Source of the DNA: Betaproteobacteria bacterium
GTDB lineage: Bacteria > Pseudomonadota > Gammaproteobacteria > Burkholderiales > CAIKXV01
Reading direction: 5' to 3'
Assembly (NCBI GenBank): GCA_947458265.1
Contig: CANGYF010000002.1
Location: 248,001 to 312,000, forward strand
Length of the DNA: 64,000 nucleotides
Shown: positions 8,291-19,890 of the stretch, one piece after another
Layout of the letters: each line of letters starts with the position of its first letter
Position numbering within the stretch: the first letter of the stretch is position 1
Notes under the pieces: generated by a model
Database searches by the model: none
What the model was told of the DNA's origin: nothing
Seen by the model: the letters and a program-made list of their open reading frames with translations, nothing else
Made by a program: the position numbers and the translations under genes

Positions 8291-11200
8291 ATGCCTGATC
8301 TGCCCGACCTGCCCCAGCGGCCGGCGACCGAGCCCCGGTCCCCGGCCGGCCGCCCCGCGATCTCCATCCGCGGTGCCCGCCAGAACAACCTGCGCAACCT
8401 CGACCTCGACCTGCCATTGGGCGAACTGACGGTCGTCACCGGGGTCTCCGGCTCCGGCAAGTCATCGCTGGTGTTCGACACGCTGTACGCCGAAGGCCAG
8501 CGGCGCTATGTCGAGACGTTCTCGCCCTACGCCCGTCAGTTCCTCGACCGGATGGACAAGCCGCAGGTGGACCGCATCGACGGCATCCCGCCGGCGATCG
8601 CGATCGACCAGGTGAATCCGGTGCGCACCTCGCGCTCCACGGTGGGCACCATGACCGAGCTGAACGACCACCTGAAGCTGTTGTTCGCGCGCGCGGCGAA
8701 GCTGCATTGCCGCTGCTGCGGGCAGCCGGTGCGGCGCGACTCGGCCGATTCGATCTTCGCCATGCTGGCCGAGCGGGCGCCGGCTGCCGGCGACCCGCGG
8801 CTGGCGATCACCTTCCCGGTGCCGGTGCCGGACAACTTCAAGCCGGACGAAGTCCGGGCGATGCTTGAGCGGCAGGGCTACACCCGGATCGAGCCGGACG
8901 GCACGAAGCGTTTCACCGTCGTGCAGGACCGGTTCCGCTTCGGCAACGCGGAGCGGGCGCGCGTGGTGGAGGCGCTGGAGGCAGCGCTTCGCGTCGGGCA
9001 GGGCCGGGTCGACGTCCGTGTGCTTCCCGAAGGCGTCACTGCAGAGGGCAGCGGCAGCATTGAACCGCACCAGGCGCCCGCGGTACCCGCCCCGGTCTGG
9101 CGCTTCTCCTCCGACCTGCACTGCGCGCAGTGCGACCTGCACTATTCGGATCCGACCCCCAGCCTGTTCTCGTTCAACTCGCCGGTCGGTGCCTGCGAGA
9201 CCTGCCGTGGCTTCGGCCGGGTAATCGGCGTCGACTACGGGCTGGTGGTGCCGGATGAATCGAAGACCCTGCGCCAGGGCGCGGTCAAGCCGTGGCAGTC
9301 CAAGAGCTTCAGCGAGTCGCAGAAGGAACTGATCGAGTACGCGCAGAAACGCGGCATCCCGATCGACGTGCCCTGGCGCGACCTGGGCGAGGCGAACCGA
9401 TCCTGGGTGATCGACGGCGAACCGCAATGGAAGAGCTGGAACAAGTCCTTCCCCGGCACCTGGTACGGTGCGAAGCGCTTCTTCGACTGGCTCGAGACCA
9501 AGAGCTACAAGATGCATGTGCGGGTGCTGCTGTCGCGCTACCGTGCCTACACGCCCTGCACCGACTGCGATGGCGCACGGCTGCGTCCGGATGCGCTCGA
9601 CTGGCGCCTCGGCTCGCGCGAGGATGCGGACATCGCACTGGCGGGCACCGCGCGCTTCGGTCCGCATGCTGCACGATATGACGACGCGACCCTGCAGGCC
9701 CTGCCCGGCCTGACCGTGCACGACATGATGCTGCTGCCGGCCGAGCGCCTGCGCACCTTCTTCAACCGGCTGCAGCTGCCCGCCCCGCTCGACCAGGCCA
9801 CCGAACAACTGCTGGGCGAGATCCGCGCACGCGTTGGCTACCTGTGCCAGGTCGGCCTTGCCTACCTCACGCTCGATCGCCAGTCGCGCACGCTGTCCGG
9901 CGGCGAGGTTCAGCGGATCAACCTGTGCACCGCACTCGGCACCTCGCTGGTCAACACCTTGTTCGTGCTGGACGAGCCGTCGATCGGCCTGCATCCGCGC
10001 GACATGCAGCAGGTGATCGCGGTGATGCAGCGGCTGCGCGCCGCTGGCAACACCCTGGTGGTGGTCGAGCACGACCCGCAGATCATGTTCGGTGCCGATC
10101 GCATCCTGGACATCGGGCCCGGCCCGGGCGAGCGCGGCGGCAACATCGTGTTCCACGGCACGCCGACCGAGATGATGGAGTCCGGCACGCTGACCGCGCT
10201 CTACCTGTCCGGTCGCCAGCGCGCCGATGCGGGCCGGCTCGGACGGCCGGAGGCGGAGATCGCGGCCCTGCCGAAGCTGGTGCTGCGCGGCGCCGCCGAG
10301 CACAACCTGAAGCAGGTCGATGTCTCGATCCCGCTCGGCTGCCTGGTCACCGTGACCGGCGTGTCGGGGTCGGGCAAGTCGACGCTGATCGACAACGTGC
10401 TGCATCCGGCGCTGCTGCGCCATTTCGGCCGCCCGACCGAGACGCCGGGCGCCTTCGATTCGCTGGAAGGCGCCAGCCTGCTGGAAGACGTGGTGATGGT
10501 CGACCAGACCCAGATCGGCCGCACCACGCGCTCGAACCCGGCCAGCTATGTCGGTGCATTCGACGCGATCCGTACCCTGTTCTCCAAGCTGCCGCTGGCG
10601 AAGGAGCGGGGCTACACCGCCGGCACCTTCAGCTTCAACTCCGGCAACGGCCGCTGTGCCACCTGCGGCGGCACCGGCTTCGAATTCGTCGAGATGCAGT
10701 TCCTGTCCGACGTCTACCTGCGCTGCCCCGATTGCGACGGCACGCGCTACCGCGCGGAAACACTCGAGGTGACCCTCGACGGCCGCTCGATCGCAGACGT
10801 GCTCGAGCTGACCGTATCGGAGGCGCTCACCGTGTTCGCGCAGGAGCGCGATCTGGTGACTGCACTGCAACCGCTGGCCGAGGTCGGTCTCGACTACCTC
10901 CGCCTGGGACAACCGGTGCCGACGCTGTCCGGTGGCGAGGCTCAGCGGCTCAAGCTGGCAGGCCACCTCGCCGAGGCAGCGAAACGCAGCAACAGCTACG
11001 CCGCGCCGAAGGACGGCCGCGGCAAGCTGTTCCTGTTCGACGAGCCGACCACCGGCCTGCACTTCGACGACATCGCCAAGCTGCTGGTCGCGTTCCACCG
11101 ACTGGTCGAAGCCGGCCATTCGCTGCTGGTCATCGAACACAACCTGGACGTGATCCGCGCCTCCGACTGGATCATCGACCTCGGACCAGAAGGCGGCGAC

Positions 11201-14059
11201 GGCGGCGGCGAGGTCGTCGCGGTAGGCACGCCAGCGACGATCTGCGCCAGTCACCGCTCGTACACCGGGCGCGCGCTGATCGAGTACGAAGCGTCGTTCA
11301 CCGACCTGCAGCGCTTCCATCCGTCGCGCACGACCGTGGCGCAGGAACCGGACGGCCTCGAGGCAGGCTACCGGGAACGTGCACGCCACTCCATCGTCGT
11401 GCACAACGCGCGCGAGCACAACCTGAAGCAGGTTCACGTCGAGATCCCGCGCGACCGCTTCACCGTAGTGACCGGCGTCTCGGGGTCGGGCAAGTCGACC
11501 CTCGCCTTCGACATCATCTTCGGCGAAGGCCAGCGCCGGTACCTGGAATCGCTGAATGCCTATGCCCGGCAGTTCGTCCAGCCGGCAGCCAAGCCCGAGG
11601 TCGACGGCGTATTCGGCATACCGCCCACGGTGGCGATCGAGCAGCGCACCAGCCGCGGCGGCCGCAAGAGCACCGTGGCGACGATGACCGAGATCTACCA
11701 CTTCCTGCGCCTGATGTTCATGAAGCTGGGCACGCAGTACTGCCCCGATTGCAATGTCGCGATCGAGCCGCAGAGCTTCGATGCAGTGGCCGCGCAGGTG
11801 ATGCGCGACTACCGCGGCCAGAGCATCGGCGTGCTTGCACCACTGGTGGTCAACCGCAAGGGCATCTACACCGACCTCGCCGCCTGGGCTTCGGCGCGTG
11901 GACATACGCACCTGCTGGTGGACGGGCAGTTCGTCACCACCAGCCCGTGGAAGCGGCTCGACCGCTTCAAGGAACACACGATCGAGCTGCCGATCGCGGA
12001 CATCCGCGTGGCGCCCGAGACGGAACCTGCGCTGCGCGCGCTGCTGCAGGCGGGCCTCGACCAGGGCAAGGGCGTGGTGCATGTGATGGCCGACCTCGAT
12101 GCGCTCGACGCTGCAATGCGCGGCGGACAGAAGAGCGCACTGCTCGCCACCCGTTCCTTCTCGGTGCGCCGGGCCTGCCCGTGCTGCGGCACCAGCTTCG
12201 CCGAACTCGATCCCCGCCTGTTCTCGTTCAACTCGAAACATGGCTGGTGCGAGGGCTGCCTCGGCACCGGCGTGTCGTTCCGCCACTACAAGGCGGACGC
12301 GGACGCCAGCCTGGAGACCGAGGACCGCCGGCTGGACAGCTTCCTGGACGACCAGGCCGAGGGTGGCGAACTCGATGCCTGCAAGGCCTGCGGCGGCGAA
12401 CGCCTCAATCCGATCGCCCGCAACGTGCGCTTGCGCGGTCGTTCGATCTCGGCCACCACCACCGGCTCGGTGGACGCACTGGCGGCAATGTTCGATGCGC
12501 TGGAACTCGACGCGCGCGAGGGCGAGATCGCGCGCGACGTGCTGTCCGAGATCCGTTCCCGGCTGGCCTTCCTGCGCGATGTCGGCCTCGGCTATCTCGG
12601 GCTCGACCGTGCGTCGCCGACGCTGTCCGGCGGCGAGGCACAGCGTATCCGGCTGGCGGCGCAACTGGGTTCGAACCTGCAGGGTGTCTGCTACGTGCTG
12701 GACGAACCGACGATCGGGCTTCATCCGCGCGACAACCGGGTGCTGCTCGACATGCTCGAGCGGCTGGCCGGCAAGGGCAACACGCTGCTGGTGGTCGAGC
12801 ACGACGAAGAGACCATCCGTCGCGCCGACCATGTGATCGACCTAGGGCCGGGCGCCGGCGTACGCGGCGGCCGGGTGGTCGCACAGGGCACGGCCGACGA
12901 GCTGTGCGCCTCGCCCGCATCGATCACCGGCCGCTTCCTGAACGAGCCGCTGCGCCATCCGGTATCGCCGCGGCGTGCGGTCGATGCCGGCACGCCGTCG
13001 ATCCTCGTCCAGGGCGCGCATCGGCACAGCCTGCGCGAAGTCGACGCGCGCTTCCCGCTCGGCCGGCTCACCGTGGTCACCGGCGTCTCCGGCAGCGGCA
13101 AGTCGACGCTGGCGCGCGAGGTGCTCCTGGCCAACCTGTCCGCAGCGGTCGCCGCGCGGCGTGAACATCGCAAGCCGTCCTGGGACGGGGTGCGCGAGAT
13201 CGTCGGTGCCGAACAGGTCGGTCGGGTGCTGGAGGTCGACCAGACCCCGATCGGCAAGACGCCGCGCTCCTGCCCGGCCACCTACATCGGCTTCTGGGAC
13301 GCGATCCGCAGGCTGTTCGCCGAGACCAACGAAGCACGCATGCGCGGCTATGCGCCGGCGCGCTTCTCTTTCAACACCGGCGACGGCCGCTGCCCGGCCT
13401 GCGAGGGTGCTGGCGTGCAGCGCGTCGAGATGAGCTTCCTGCCCGACGTGAAGGTGCCCTGCGAGAGCTGCCACGGCATGCGCTTCAATCCGGCCACGCT
13501 GTCGGTGACCTTCAAGGACCGCTCGATCGGCGACGTGCTGAAGATGAACGTCGAGCAGGCGGTGGAGTACTTCGCGGCACATCCGTCGATCCGTGCGCCG
13601 CTGGAACTGCTCGAGAACGTCGGCCTGGGTTACCTCACGCTCGGACAGGCCAGCCCGACGCTGTCCGGCGGCGAGGCGCAGCGGATCAAGCTGGTGACGG
13701 AACTGGCGAAGGCACGCGTCGGCGACGTGCGGGATGCAGCGCGGCGCCCGGGGCGCGGCGGTGCCGAGGCGCACACGCTGTATGTGCTCGACGAGCCGAC
13801 CGTCGGCCTGCACATGGCCGACGTCGAGAAGCTGATCCGCGTGCTGCACCGGCTGGTGGATGCCGGCAACACGGTGGTGGTGATCGAGCACAACCTCGAC
13901 GTGTGGGCGGAGGCCGACTGGATCATCGACCTCGGTCCTGAAGGCGGCGACGGCGGCGGGTGCATCGTGGCCCAGGCACCGCCGGAGGTCGTGGCGCTGG
14001 ATGGGCTCTCGCATACCGGGCGCATCCTCGGCGAGTTCCTGCGCGAACGGTCGAGCTGA
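8291..14059 (+). CDS. uvrA: double-length UvrA-like protein (four ABC domains)
   Basis: 1922 aa, about twice the normal 940 aa UvrA. Two UvrA-like halves are fused head to tail in one frame. Walker A loops (GVSGSGKS) fall near residues 52, 690, 1063 and 1599, and each ABC has its LSGGE signature (LSGGEVQRINL, LSGGEAQRLKL, LSGGEAQRIRL, LSGGEAQRIKL). Zinc CxxC pairs are kept in both halves, for example CATCGGTGFEF, CPDCDGTRY, CPACEGAG and CESCHGMRFN. The first half has a full insertion region between its zinc cysteines; that of the second half is clearly shorter. UvrA dimers detect bulky DNA lesions and load UvrB; a fused pseudo-dimer could do the same or have a special role. Such long UvrA paralogs are known in beta-proteobacteria, usually beside a normal UvrA elsewhere. 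Confidence 0.93.
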   Translation: MPDLPDLPQRPATEPRSPAGRPAISIRGARQNNLRNLDLDLPLGELTVVTGVSGSGKSSLVFDTLYAEGQRRYVETFSPYARQFLDRMDKPQVDRIDGIPPAIAIDQVNPVRTSRSTVGTMTELNDHLKLLFARAAKLHCRCCGQPVRRDSADSIFAMLAERAPAAGDPRLAITFPVPVPDNFKPDEVRAMLERQGYTRIEPDGTKRFTVVQDRFRFGNAERARVVEALEAALRVGQGRVDVRVLPEGVTAEGSGSIEPHQAPAVPAPVWRFSSDLHCAQCDLHYSDPTPSLFSFNSPVGACETCRGFGRVIGVDYGLVVPDESKTLRQGAVKPWQSKSFSESQKELIEYAQKRGIPIDVPWRDLGEANRSWVIDGEPQWKSWNKSFPGTWYGAKRFFDWLETKSYKMHVRVLLSRYRAYTPCTDCDGARLRPDALDWRLGSREDADIALAGTARFGPHAARYDDATLQALPGLTVHDMMLLPAERLRTFFNRLQLPAPLDQATEQLLGEIRARVGYLCQVGLAYLTLDRQSRTLSGGEVQRINLCTALGTSLVNTLFVLDEPSIGLHPRDMQQVIAVMQRLRAAGNTLVVVEHDPQIMFGADRILDIGPGPGERGGNIVFHGTPTEMMESGTLTALYLSGRQRADAGRLGRPEAEIAALPKLVLRGAAEHNLKQVDVSIPLGCLVTVTGVSGSGKSTLIDNVLHPALLRHFGRPTETPGAFDSLEGASLLEDVVMVDQTQIGRTTRSNPASYVGAFDAIRTLFSKLPLAKERGYTAGTFSFNSGNGRCATCGGTGFEFVEMQFLSDVYLRCPDCDGTRYRAETLEVTLDGRSIADVLELTVSEALTVFAQERDLVTALQPLAEVGLDYLRLGQPVPTLSGGEAQRLKLAGHLAEAAKRSNSYAAPKDGRGKLFLFDEPTTGLHFDDIAKLLVAFHRLVEAGHSLLVIEHNLDVIRASDWIIDLGPEGGDGGGEVVAVGTPATICASHRSYTGRALIEYEASFTDLQRFHPSRTTVAQEPDGLEAGYRERARHSIVVHNAREHNLKQVHVEIPRDRFTVVTGVSGSGKSTLAFDIIFGEGQRRYLESLNAYARQFVQPAAKPEVDGVFGIPPTVAIEQRTSRGGRKSTVATMTEIYHFLRLMFMKLGTQYCPDCNVAIEPQSFDAVAAQVMRDYRGQSIGVLAPLVVNRKGIYTDLAAWASARGHTHLLVDGQFVTTSPWKRLDRFKEHTIELPIADIRVAPETEPALRALLQAGLDQGKGVVHVMADLDALDAAMRGGQKSALLATRSFSVRRACPCCGTSFAELDPRLFSFNSKHGWCEGCLGTGVSFRHYKADADASLETEDRRLDSFLDDQAEGGELDACKACGGERLNPIARNVRLRGRSISATTTGSVDALAAMFDALELDAREGEIARDVLSEIRSRLAFLRDVGLGYLGLDRASPTLSGGEAQRIRLAAQLGSNLQGVCYVLDEPTIGLHPRDNRVLLDMLERLAGKGNTLLVVEHDEETIRRADHVIDLGPGAGVRGGRVVAQGTADELCASPASITGRFLNEPLRHPVSPRRAVDAGTPSILVQGAHRHSLREVDARFPLGRLTVVTGVSGSGKSTLAREVLLANLSAAVAARREHRKPSWDGVREIVGAEQVGRVLEVDQTPIGKTPRSCPATYIGFWDAIRRLFAETNEARMRGYAPARFSFNTGDGRCPACEGAGVQRVEMSFLPDVKVPCESCHGMRFNPATLSVTFKDRSIGDVLKMNVEQAVEYFAAHPSIRAPLELLENVGLGYLTLGQASPTLSGGEAQRIKLVTELAKARVGDVRDAARRPGRGGAEAHTLYVLDEPTVGLHMADVEKLIRVLHRLVDAGNTVVVIEHNLDVWAEADWIIDLGPEGGDGGGCIVAQAPPEVVALDGLSHTGRILGEFLRERSS

Positions 14060-14362
14060 ACCGGGTCGCGCGGGCCGCCGCACGGCAGCGGCGATCCGGC
14101 AGCCGCGGTCCGGCAACGACTGCTCGGATCGAGTACCATGCAAGCAGGTGGCGTGCGCCATGTTCCGGTTGCGCACGGACCGCCTGCCCTCCCCCGGGCC
14201 CTGCCATGGATGCACCCCAAGGTCCACGGCATCTCGTCCGGCGTCGCCGAGCCTGCTCGCTGCCACGCCACGATCCCGGCGGAAGGTTCATCCGAAACGC
14301 TGTCGTCCTGAACCGGTACGAAGGAACAAACCTTCGCGGGCCGATGCATTCAGGAGATTCAC
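14060..14362 (+). promoter_or_regulatory. long leader of the rhlE-like gene with a hairpin before the SD
   Basis: This 303-bp stretch holds no gene I can support. Just before the helicase ribosome site (AGGAG, 14352-14356) lies a perfect 6-bp hairpin, CGAAGG-AACAAA-CCTTCG, at 14319-14336. A 12-codon reading frame, ATG 14344 to TGA 14382, spans the SD and overlaps the start of the helicase frame. Long structured leaders are common for RhlE-type cold-shock helicases, so translational control is plausible but inferred. No convincing -35/-10 pair was seen. Confidence 0.4.
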
Positions 14363-15907
<1,545 letters not shown>

Positions 15908-16118
15908 AACGGACGGCTGTCGGCAGGGCATTTCATCCCGGCGGCCGCAAAGTACCCCGCTCGCTCGATTTATTTGCGCCCGGTTAGTCCTTTCGGACCA
16001 ACCGTTCAGGCAAGGGCGCTTTCAATGCCCCTCCATGCGGCAGACACTTTGGACGTGTCTTTGACACACCCCAGGAAGCAATCGTTTTCTGAGTGTCCAC
16101 CCTACGGAGGGAACTGAA
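15908..16118 (+). promoter_or_regulatory. upstream region of the PEP-CTERM-like gene with two inverted repeats
   Basis: No gene seen. A 10-bp stem with one mismatch and a TTTC loop lies at 15981-16004 (CGGTTAGTCC/GGACCAACCG), without a following T-run, so it does not look like the helicase terminator. A second inverted repeat, AGACAC-N7-GTGTCT at 16042-16060, is directly followed by TTGACA (16061-16066), a possible -35 box, but no good -10 follows. These may be operator or leader structures for the gene at 16119. Confidence 0.3.
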
Positions 16119-16763
16119 ATGAAAATGATCAAAGGTGCAGTCGTTGCAACCCTGATGGCCGCGTCGTCGGCGGCATTCGCACAGACCGCCATCGTCGGCG
16201 CCGGGAACGTCGGCATCACCGCGTTGGAAGTCAGCGTGAGCGGTAACACCATCACCCTGTTCGAAACCTGGGGTGCGAGTGGTCCGGGTTCCATCGAGTT
16301 CCGCGGCCTGGATAATGGCGCGAACTACACCGTCATCAAGAACATCACCAACCTCACCGGCACCAGCTGGACGTCGTTCGCGAACGAGCTGCTGCCCCCA
16401 GGCAATGGCGTGCCCGGCCAGCCGGGCTTCATCCCCGCCGGCTTCCAGCCGTCGGACGATTTCGACGGCCTGAGCTTTGCCCAGGGGTCGGGACTGCCGC
16501 GTACCTCGACCATCTTCGGCTCGCTGGCCGTCGACGAACTCGCCGGGCGCGACTACCTCGACTTCTCGGGCGGTCTCTGGGGCACCGGCGTGAACGGCGA
16601 GATCACCTTCGGCCTGCGCGACAACGGCGGCAACCAGCCGTTCCTGCTGTTCCAGCGTCCGAACGAGTTCACCAGCGTGGTGCCGGTCCCGGCCGCCCTG
16701 CCGCTGCTGCTGTCAGGCATGGGCATCTTCGGGTTCCTGGCCCGTCGTCGGAACAAGGCCTGA
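16119..16763 (+). CDS. PEP-CTERM/VPxxxP-type sorted exoprotein
   Basis: 214 aa secreted protein of unknown function. It has a classic Sec signal (KMIKGAVVATLMAASSAAFAQ), a Gly/Asn/Thr-rich beta-type middle and a C-terminal sorting tail at residues about 188-214: VPVPAALPLLL, a hydrophobic helix, then ARRRNKA. This tripartite tail matches PEP-CTERM/VPLPA-CTERM domains, which in exopolysaccharide-producing bacteria are recognised and cleaved by an exosortase. A GGAGGGAACTGAA site precedes ATG 16119 (a second ATG is at 16125). No exosortase or polysaccharide genes are in the window, so its processing machinery must be elsewhere. Followed by two strong hairpins. Confidence 0.82.
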   Translation: MKMIKGAVVATLMAASSAAFAQTAIVGAGNVGITALEVSVSGNTITLFETWGASGPGSIEFRGLDNGANYTVIKNITNLTGTSWTSFANELLPPGNGVPGQPGFIPAGFQPSDDFDGLSFAQGSGLPRTSTIFGSLAVDELAGRDYLDFSGGLWGTGVNGEITFGLRDNGGNQPFLLFQRPNEFTSVVPVPAALPLLLSGMGIFGFLARRRNKA

Positions 16764-16774
16764 TCTGCCTGACA

Positions 16775-16850
16775 ACCGCCTCCGGACACTATCCCGGAGG
16801 CGGTCTGGAACGCCTGAACGCCCCGCCCCACCGGCGGGGCGTTTTTGTTT
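16775..16850 (+). terminator. double hairpin, second one a Rho-independent terminator
   Basis: The first stem is 16775-16785 with 16794-16804 (11 bp, ACCGCCTCCGG). The second is 16817-16827 with 16833-16843 (11 bp, AACGCCCCGCC), followed by GTTTTTGTTT. It ends the PEP-CTERM-like transcript before nrdJ. Confidence 0.88.
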
Positions 16851-16946
16851 GCTGGACCTGCGCGGTCGGTGCCGACAGGGTTGCCGCTCGCGCGTATCAT
16901 TTCGCCCCAGGCAGCAGTGCCCCAGTCCGACGCCGAGAGCCAGCAC

Positions 16947-19817
16947 ATGAAACCAGACGATTCCGACCTTTCCCTCCCCCCGCAACAGGTCAGCATCGAT
17001 GTGCTGCTCGAAAAATACGCGAAGGGCGGTGAACAGTCGATCGACGAGGTGCGTCGGCGGGTAGCCCACGCGCTGGCGGGGATCGAGGCCGACCCGGCGC
17101 ACTGGGAACCGGTGTTCCTGCAGGCGCTCGAGAACGGCTTCATCCCGGGCGGCCGGGTGAACTCCGCCGCGGGCACCGACCTGCAGGCGACGCTGATCAA
17201 CTGCTTCGTGCAGCCGGTCGGCGATTCGGTGTCCGAGACGGTCGACGGCAAGCCCGGCATCTATGTCGCGCTGATGCAGGCGGCAGAGACCATGCGCCGC
17301 GGCGGCGGGGTCGGCTACGACTTCTCGTCGATCCGGCCCAAGGGCGCGCATGTGAAGGGCACGGATTCGCACGCCAGCGGCCCGGTGTCCTACATGCGGG
17401 TGTTCGACCGCTCGTGCGAGACGGTCGAGTCCGCAGGTTCGCGGCGCGGCGCGCAGATGGGCATCCTGCGCTGCGACCATCCCGATGTCGAAGACTTCAT
17501 CCATGCGAAGGACAACGGCGACCTGCGCAACTTCAACGTGAGCGTGGCGGTCACCGACGCGTTCATGCGCGCAGTCGAGGCCGACGGCGACTGGTCGCTG
17601 GTGCACAAGGCCCCGCCGCGCCGGCAGGATAGCGATGCGCCGGCGCAGGACCTGCAAGGTGCGTACATCTACCGCACGATCCGCGCGCGCGACCTGTGGC
17701 AGCAGATCATGCAGTCGACCTACGACCATGCCGAGCCGGGCGTGGTGTTCATCGACCGGATGAACAGCGACAACAACCTCGCGTACATAGAAGTCATACA
17801 GGCGACAAATCCATGCGGTGAGCAACCGCTGCCCTCGTACGGCTGCTGCTGCCTCGGCAGCGTCAACCTCACGCTCTTCGTGCGCGAGGCCTTCACGCCT
17901 CAGGCCCGCTTCGACTTCGAGGCATTCGGCCGCGTGGTGCGCCCGGCGATCCGCATGCTCGACAACGTGCTCGACGCCACCGTCTGGCCGCTACCGCAGC
18001 AGTACGCCGAATCGCGCGCCAAGCGCCGTGTAGGGCTCGGCTTCACCGGGCTGGGCGACACGCTGATCATGCTCGGCCTGCGCTTCGACACCGAGGCAGC
18101 GCGCGGCATGGCCTCGCGGATCGCGCAGTCGATGCGCGACGAGTCGTATGCGGCGTCGGTCGAGATCGCGAAGGACAAGGGCGCGTTCCCGGTGCTCGAT
18201 CGCGAGCGCTACCTGGCGGAGCCGTCGTTCGCATCGCGGCTACCGGAACGCGTGAAGCAGGGCATCCGCGAACATGGCCTGCGCAACAGCCACCTGCTGT
18301 CGATCGCCCCCACCGGCACCATCTCGCTGGCGTTCGCAGACAATGCGTCCAACGGCATCGAGCCGCCCTTCTCCTGGACCTACCAGCGCAAGAAGCGGAT
18401 GCCGGACGACACGCACAAGGTCTACGACGTGGAAGACCATGCGTGGCGCCTTTACCGGCACCTCGGTGGCAATGTCGATGCGCTGCCCGAGTCGTTCGTC
18501 ACCGCACTCGAGATCTCTGCCCTCGACCACATGAAGATGGTCGCAGCGGTCGCGCCGTTCGTCGACTCGGCGATCAGCAAGACGGTCAACGTGCCAGCAG
18601 ACTATCCGTACGAGGATTTCCAGAACCTCTACATGGAAGCCTGGAAGGCCGGCCTGAAGGGGATCACCACCTACCGGCCCAATGCCGTTCTGGGCAGCGT
18701 GCTGTCGGTGACGCCGTCCGCATCGGCTGCCACCGCGCCCAACGACGCACCGAACGACCTGGACACCAGCGACGTCGACCGCCGCATCCGCCTCGAGGCC
18801 GCGCCGCAGCCGGCGCTGGCCAGCCTGCGCTGGCCGGGCCGTCCGAAGCTCACCGCAGGAAACCCGTCGTGGACCTTCATGGTCGAGGCGCCGACTGGCA
18901 GCTTTGCGATCTTCGTCGGCCATGTGGAAGGTGAACAGTCGCATCCGTTCGAGGTGTGGGTGAACGGCGCGGAGCAGCCGCGCGGCCTGGGTGCAGTCGC
19001 CAAGACGCTGTCGATGGACATGCGCGCGCAGGACACTGAATGGCTGCGCACCAAGCTCGACATGCTGTCGAAGACCCCGGGCGACGATGCCTTCGATTGC
19101 GCGCTGCCGCCCGACGGCAAGCCGCTGCGCATGCCCAGCATGGTGAGCGCGTTCGCGCGCATCGTGCGCTGGCGCGTCGAGCAGCTCGGTGCGCTGGACG
19201 AGCATTCGGGCGGCTCGCCGGTGCTCGACACCCTGTTCACGAAGAAGGAACCCAAGACCGGCACCGACGGCACGATGAGCTGGAGCGTCGACATCTACAA
19301 CGGCGCCAGCGGCGACGACTTCGTGCTGATGCTGAAGGAACTGGTGCTGCCCAATGGGCAGCGGCGTCCGTATTCGATGTGGCTGGCGGGTTCGTATCCG
19401 CGGGCGCTCGACGGCCTTTGCAAGCTGCTGTCGCTCGACATGCGGGTGATCGATCCGGCGTGGATCGGCATGAAGCTGCGCAAGCTGCTGTCCTATGCCG
19501 AGCCGCTCGGCGACTTCATGGCACGCGTGCCAGGCGAGGACCGGCAGGAGAACTACCCGAGCACGGTCGCCTACATCGCCCGCCTGATGATCCACCGCTA
19601 CGCGATGCTGGGCGTGCTCGACGAGCGCGGCCTGCCGCTGTCGGACATGGGCGTGCTCGAGATGCCCGAGGACGACGGCGTGATGGCGGTGGCGAACGCA
19701 CCGGTCAGCGCGGTGGTTGCCGGCAAGCTGTGCACCGAGTGCGGCAACATGGCGGTGATCCGCAAGGATGGCTGCGAATTCTGCACCGCGTGCGGTGCCA
19801 TCGGTGCCTGCGGATGA
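16947..19817 (+). CDS. nrdJ: adenosylcobalamin-dependent (class II) ribonucleotide reductase
   Basis: 956 aa enzyme that makes deoxyribonucleotides from ribonucleotides using vitamin B12, so needs no oxygen or NrdB partner. Landmarks: [13 protein letters not shown] with the N-terminal redox Cys, [17 protein letters not shown], the active site N-P-C290-G-E292-Q, and [20 protein letters not shown]. After the barrel come two TSCPD-like modules (about residues 630-720 and 770-890), then a C-terminal zinc-ribbon or swinging-arm segment with CTECGNMAV and [12 protein letters not shown] 16947 is chosen because the upstream part of the ORF is intergenic sequence. No strong SD is visible. The downstream PNPOx gene begins 73 bp later and could be co-transcribed. 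Confidence 0.93.
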   Translation: MKPDDSDLSLPPQQVSIDVLLEKYAKGGEQSIDEVRRRVAHALAGIEADPAHWEPVFLQALENGFIPGGRVNSAAGTDLQATLINCFVQPVGDSVSETVDGKPGIYVALMQAAETMRRGGGVGYDFSSIRPKGAHVKGTDSHASGPVSYMRVFDRSCETVESAGSRRGAQMGILRCDHPDVEDFIHAKDNGDLRNFNVSVAVTDAFMRAVEADGDWSLVHKAPPRRQDSDAPAQDLQGAYIYRTIRARDLWQQIMQSTYDHAEPGVVFIDRMNSDNNLAYIEVIQATNPCGEQPLPSYGCCCLGSVNLTLFVREAFTPQARFDFEAFGRVVRPAIRMLDNVLDATVWPLPQQYAESRAKRRVGLGFTGLGDTLIMLGLRFDTEAARGMASRIAQSMRDESYAASVEIAKDKGAFPVLDRERYLAEPSFASRLPERVKQGIREHGLRNSHLLSIAPTGTISLAFADNASNGIEPPFSWTYQRKKRMPDDTHKVYDVEDHAWRLYRHLGGNVDALPESFVTALEISALDHMKMVAAVAPFVDSAISKTVNVPADYPYEDFQNLYMEAWKAGLKGITTYRPNAVLGSVLSVTPSASAATAPNDAPNDLDTSDVDRRIRLEAAPQPALASLRWPGRPKLTAGNPSWTFMVEAPTGSFAIFVGHVEGEQSHPFEVWVNGAEQPRGLGAVAKTLSMDMRAQDTEWLRTKLDMLSKTPGDDAFDCALPPDGKPLRMPSMVSAFARIVRWRVEQLGALDEHSGGSPVLDTLFTKKEPKTGTDGTMSWSVDIYNGASGDDFVLMLKELVLPNGQRRPYSMWLAGSYPRALDGLCKLLSLDMRVIDPAWIGMKLRKLLSYAEPLGDFMARVPGEDRQENYPSTVAYIARLMIHRYAMLGVLDERGLPLSDMGVLEMPEDDGVMAVANAPVSAVVAGKLCTECGNMAVIRKDGCEFCTACGAIGACG

Positions 19818-19890
19818 TCCTGGATACGTGCGGCGGCCGGTGACCGTGCCGTCGCAATCCGCTGCGGCACTGGCCGGGCCGGTGCCGCGC

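Noticed and set aside
8462-12832. A 1456-codon open frame on the minus strand
   Set aside because: It lies fully antisense to the UvrA-like gene, has no recognisable domain and has the Arg/His/Gln/Leu-rich composition of a high-G+C shadow frame.
9844-13164. A 1106-codon plus-strand frame inside the UvrA gene
   Set aside because: Out of phase with the true frame, very rich in Arg and Pro, and without motifs; the four ABC motifs are all in the other frame.
16061-16095. A sigma-70 promoter with TTGACA at 16061
   Set aside because: No acceptable -10 element at 16-18 bp spacing; left as a possibility only.
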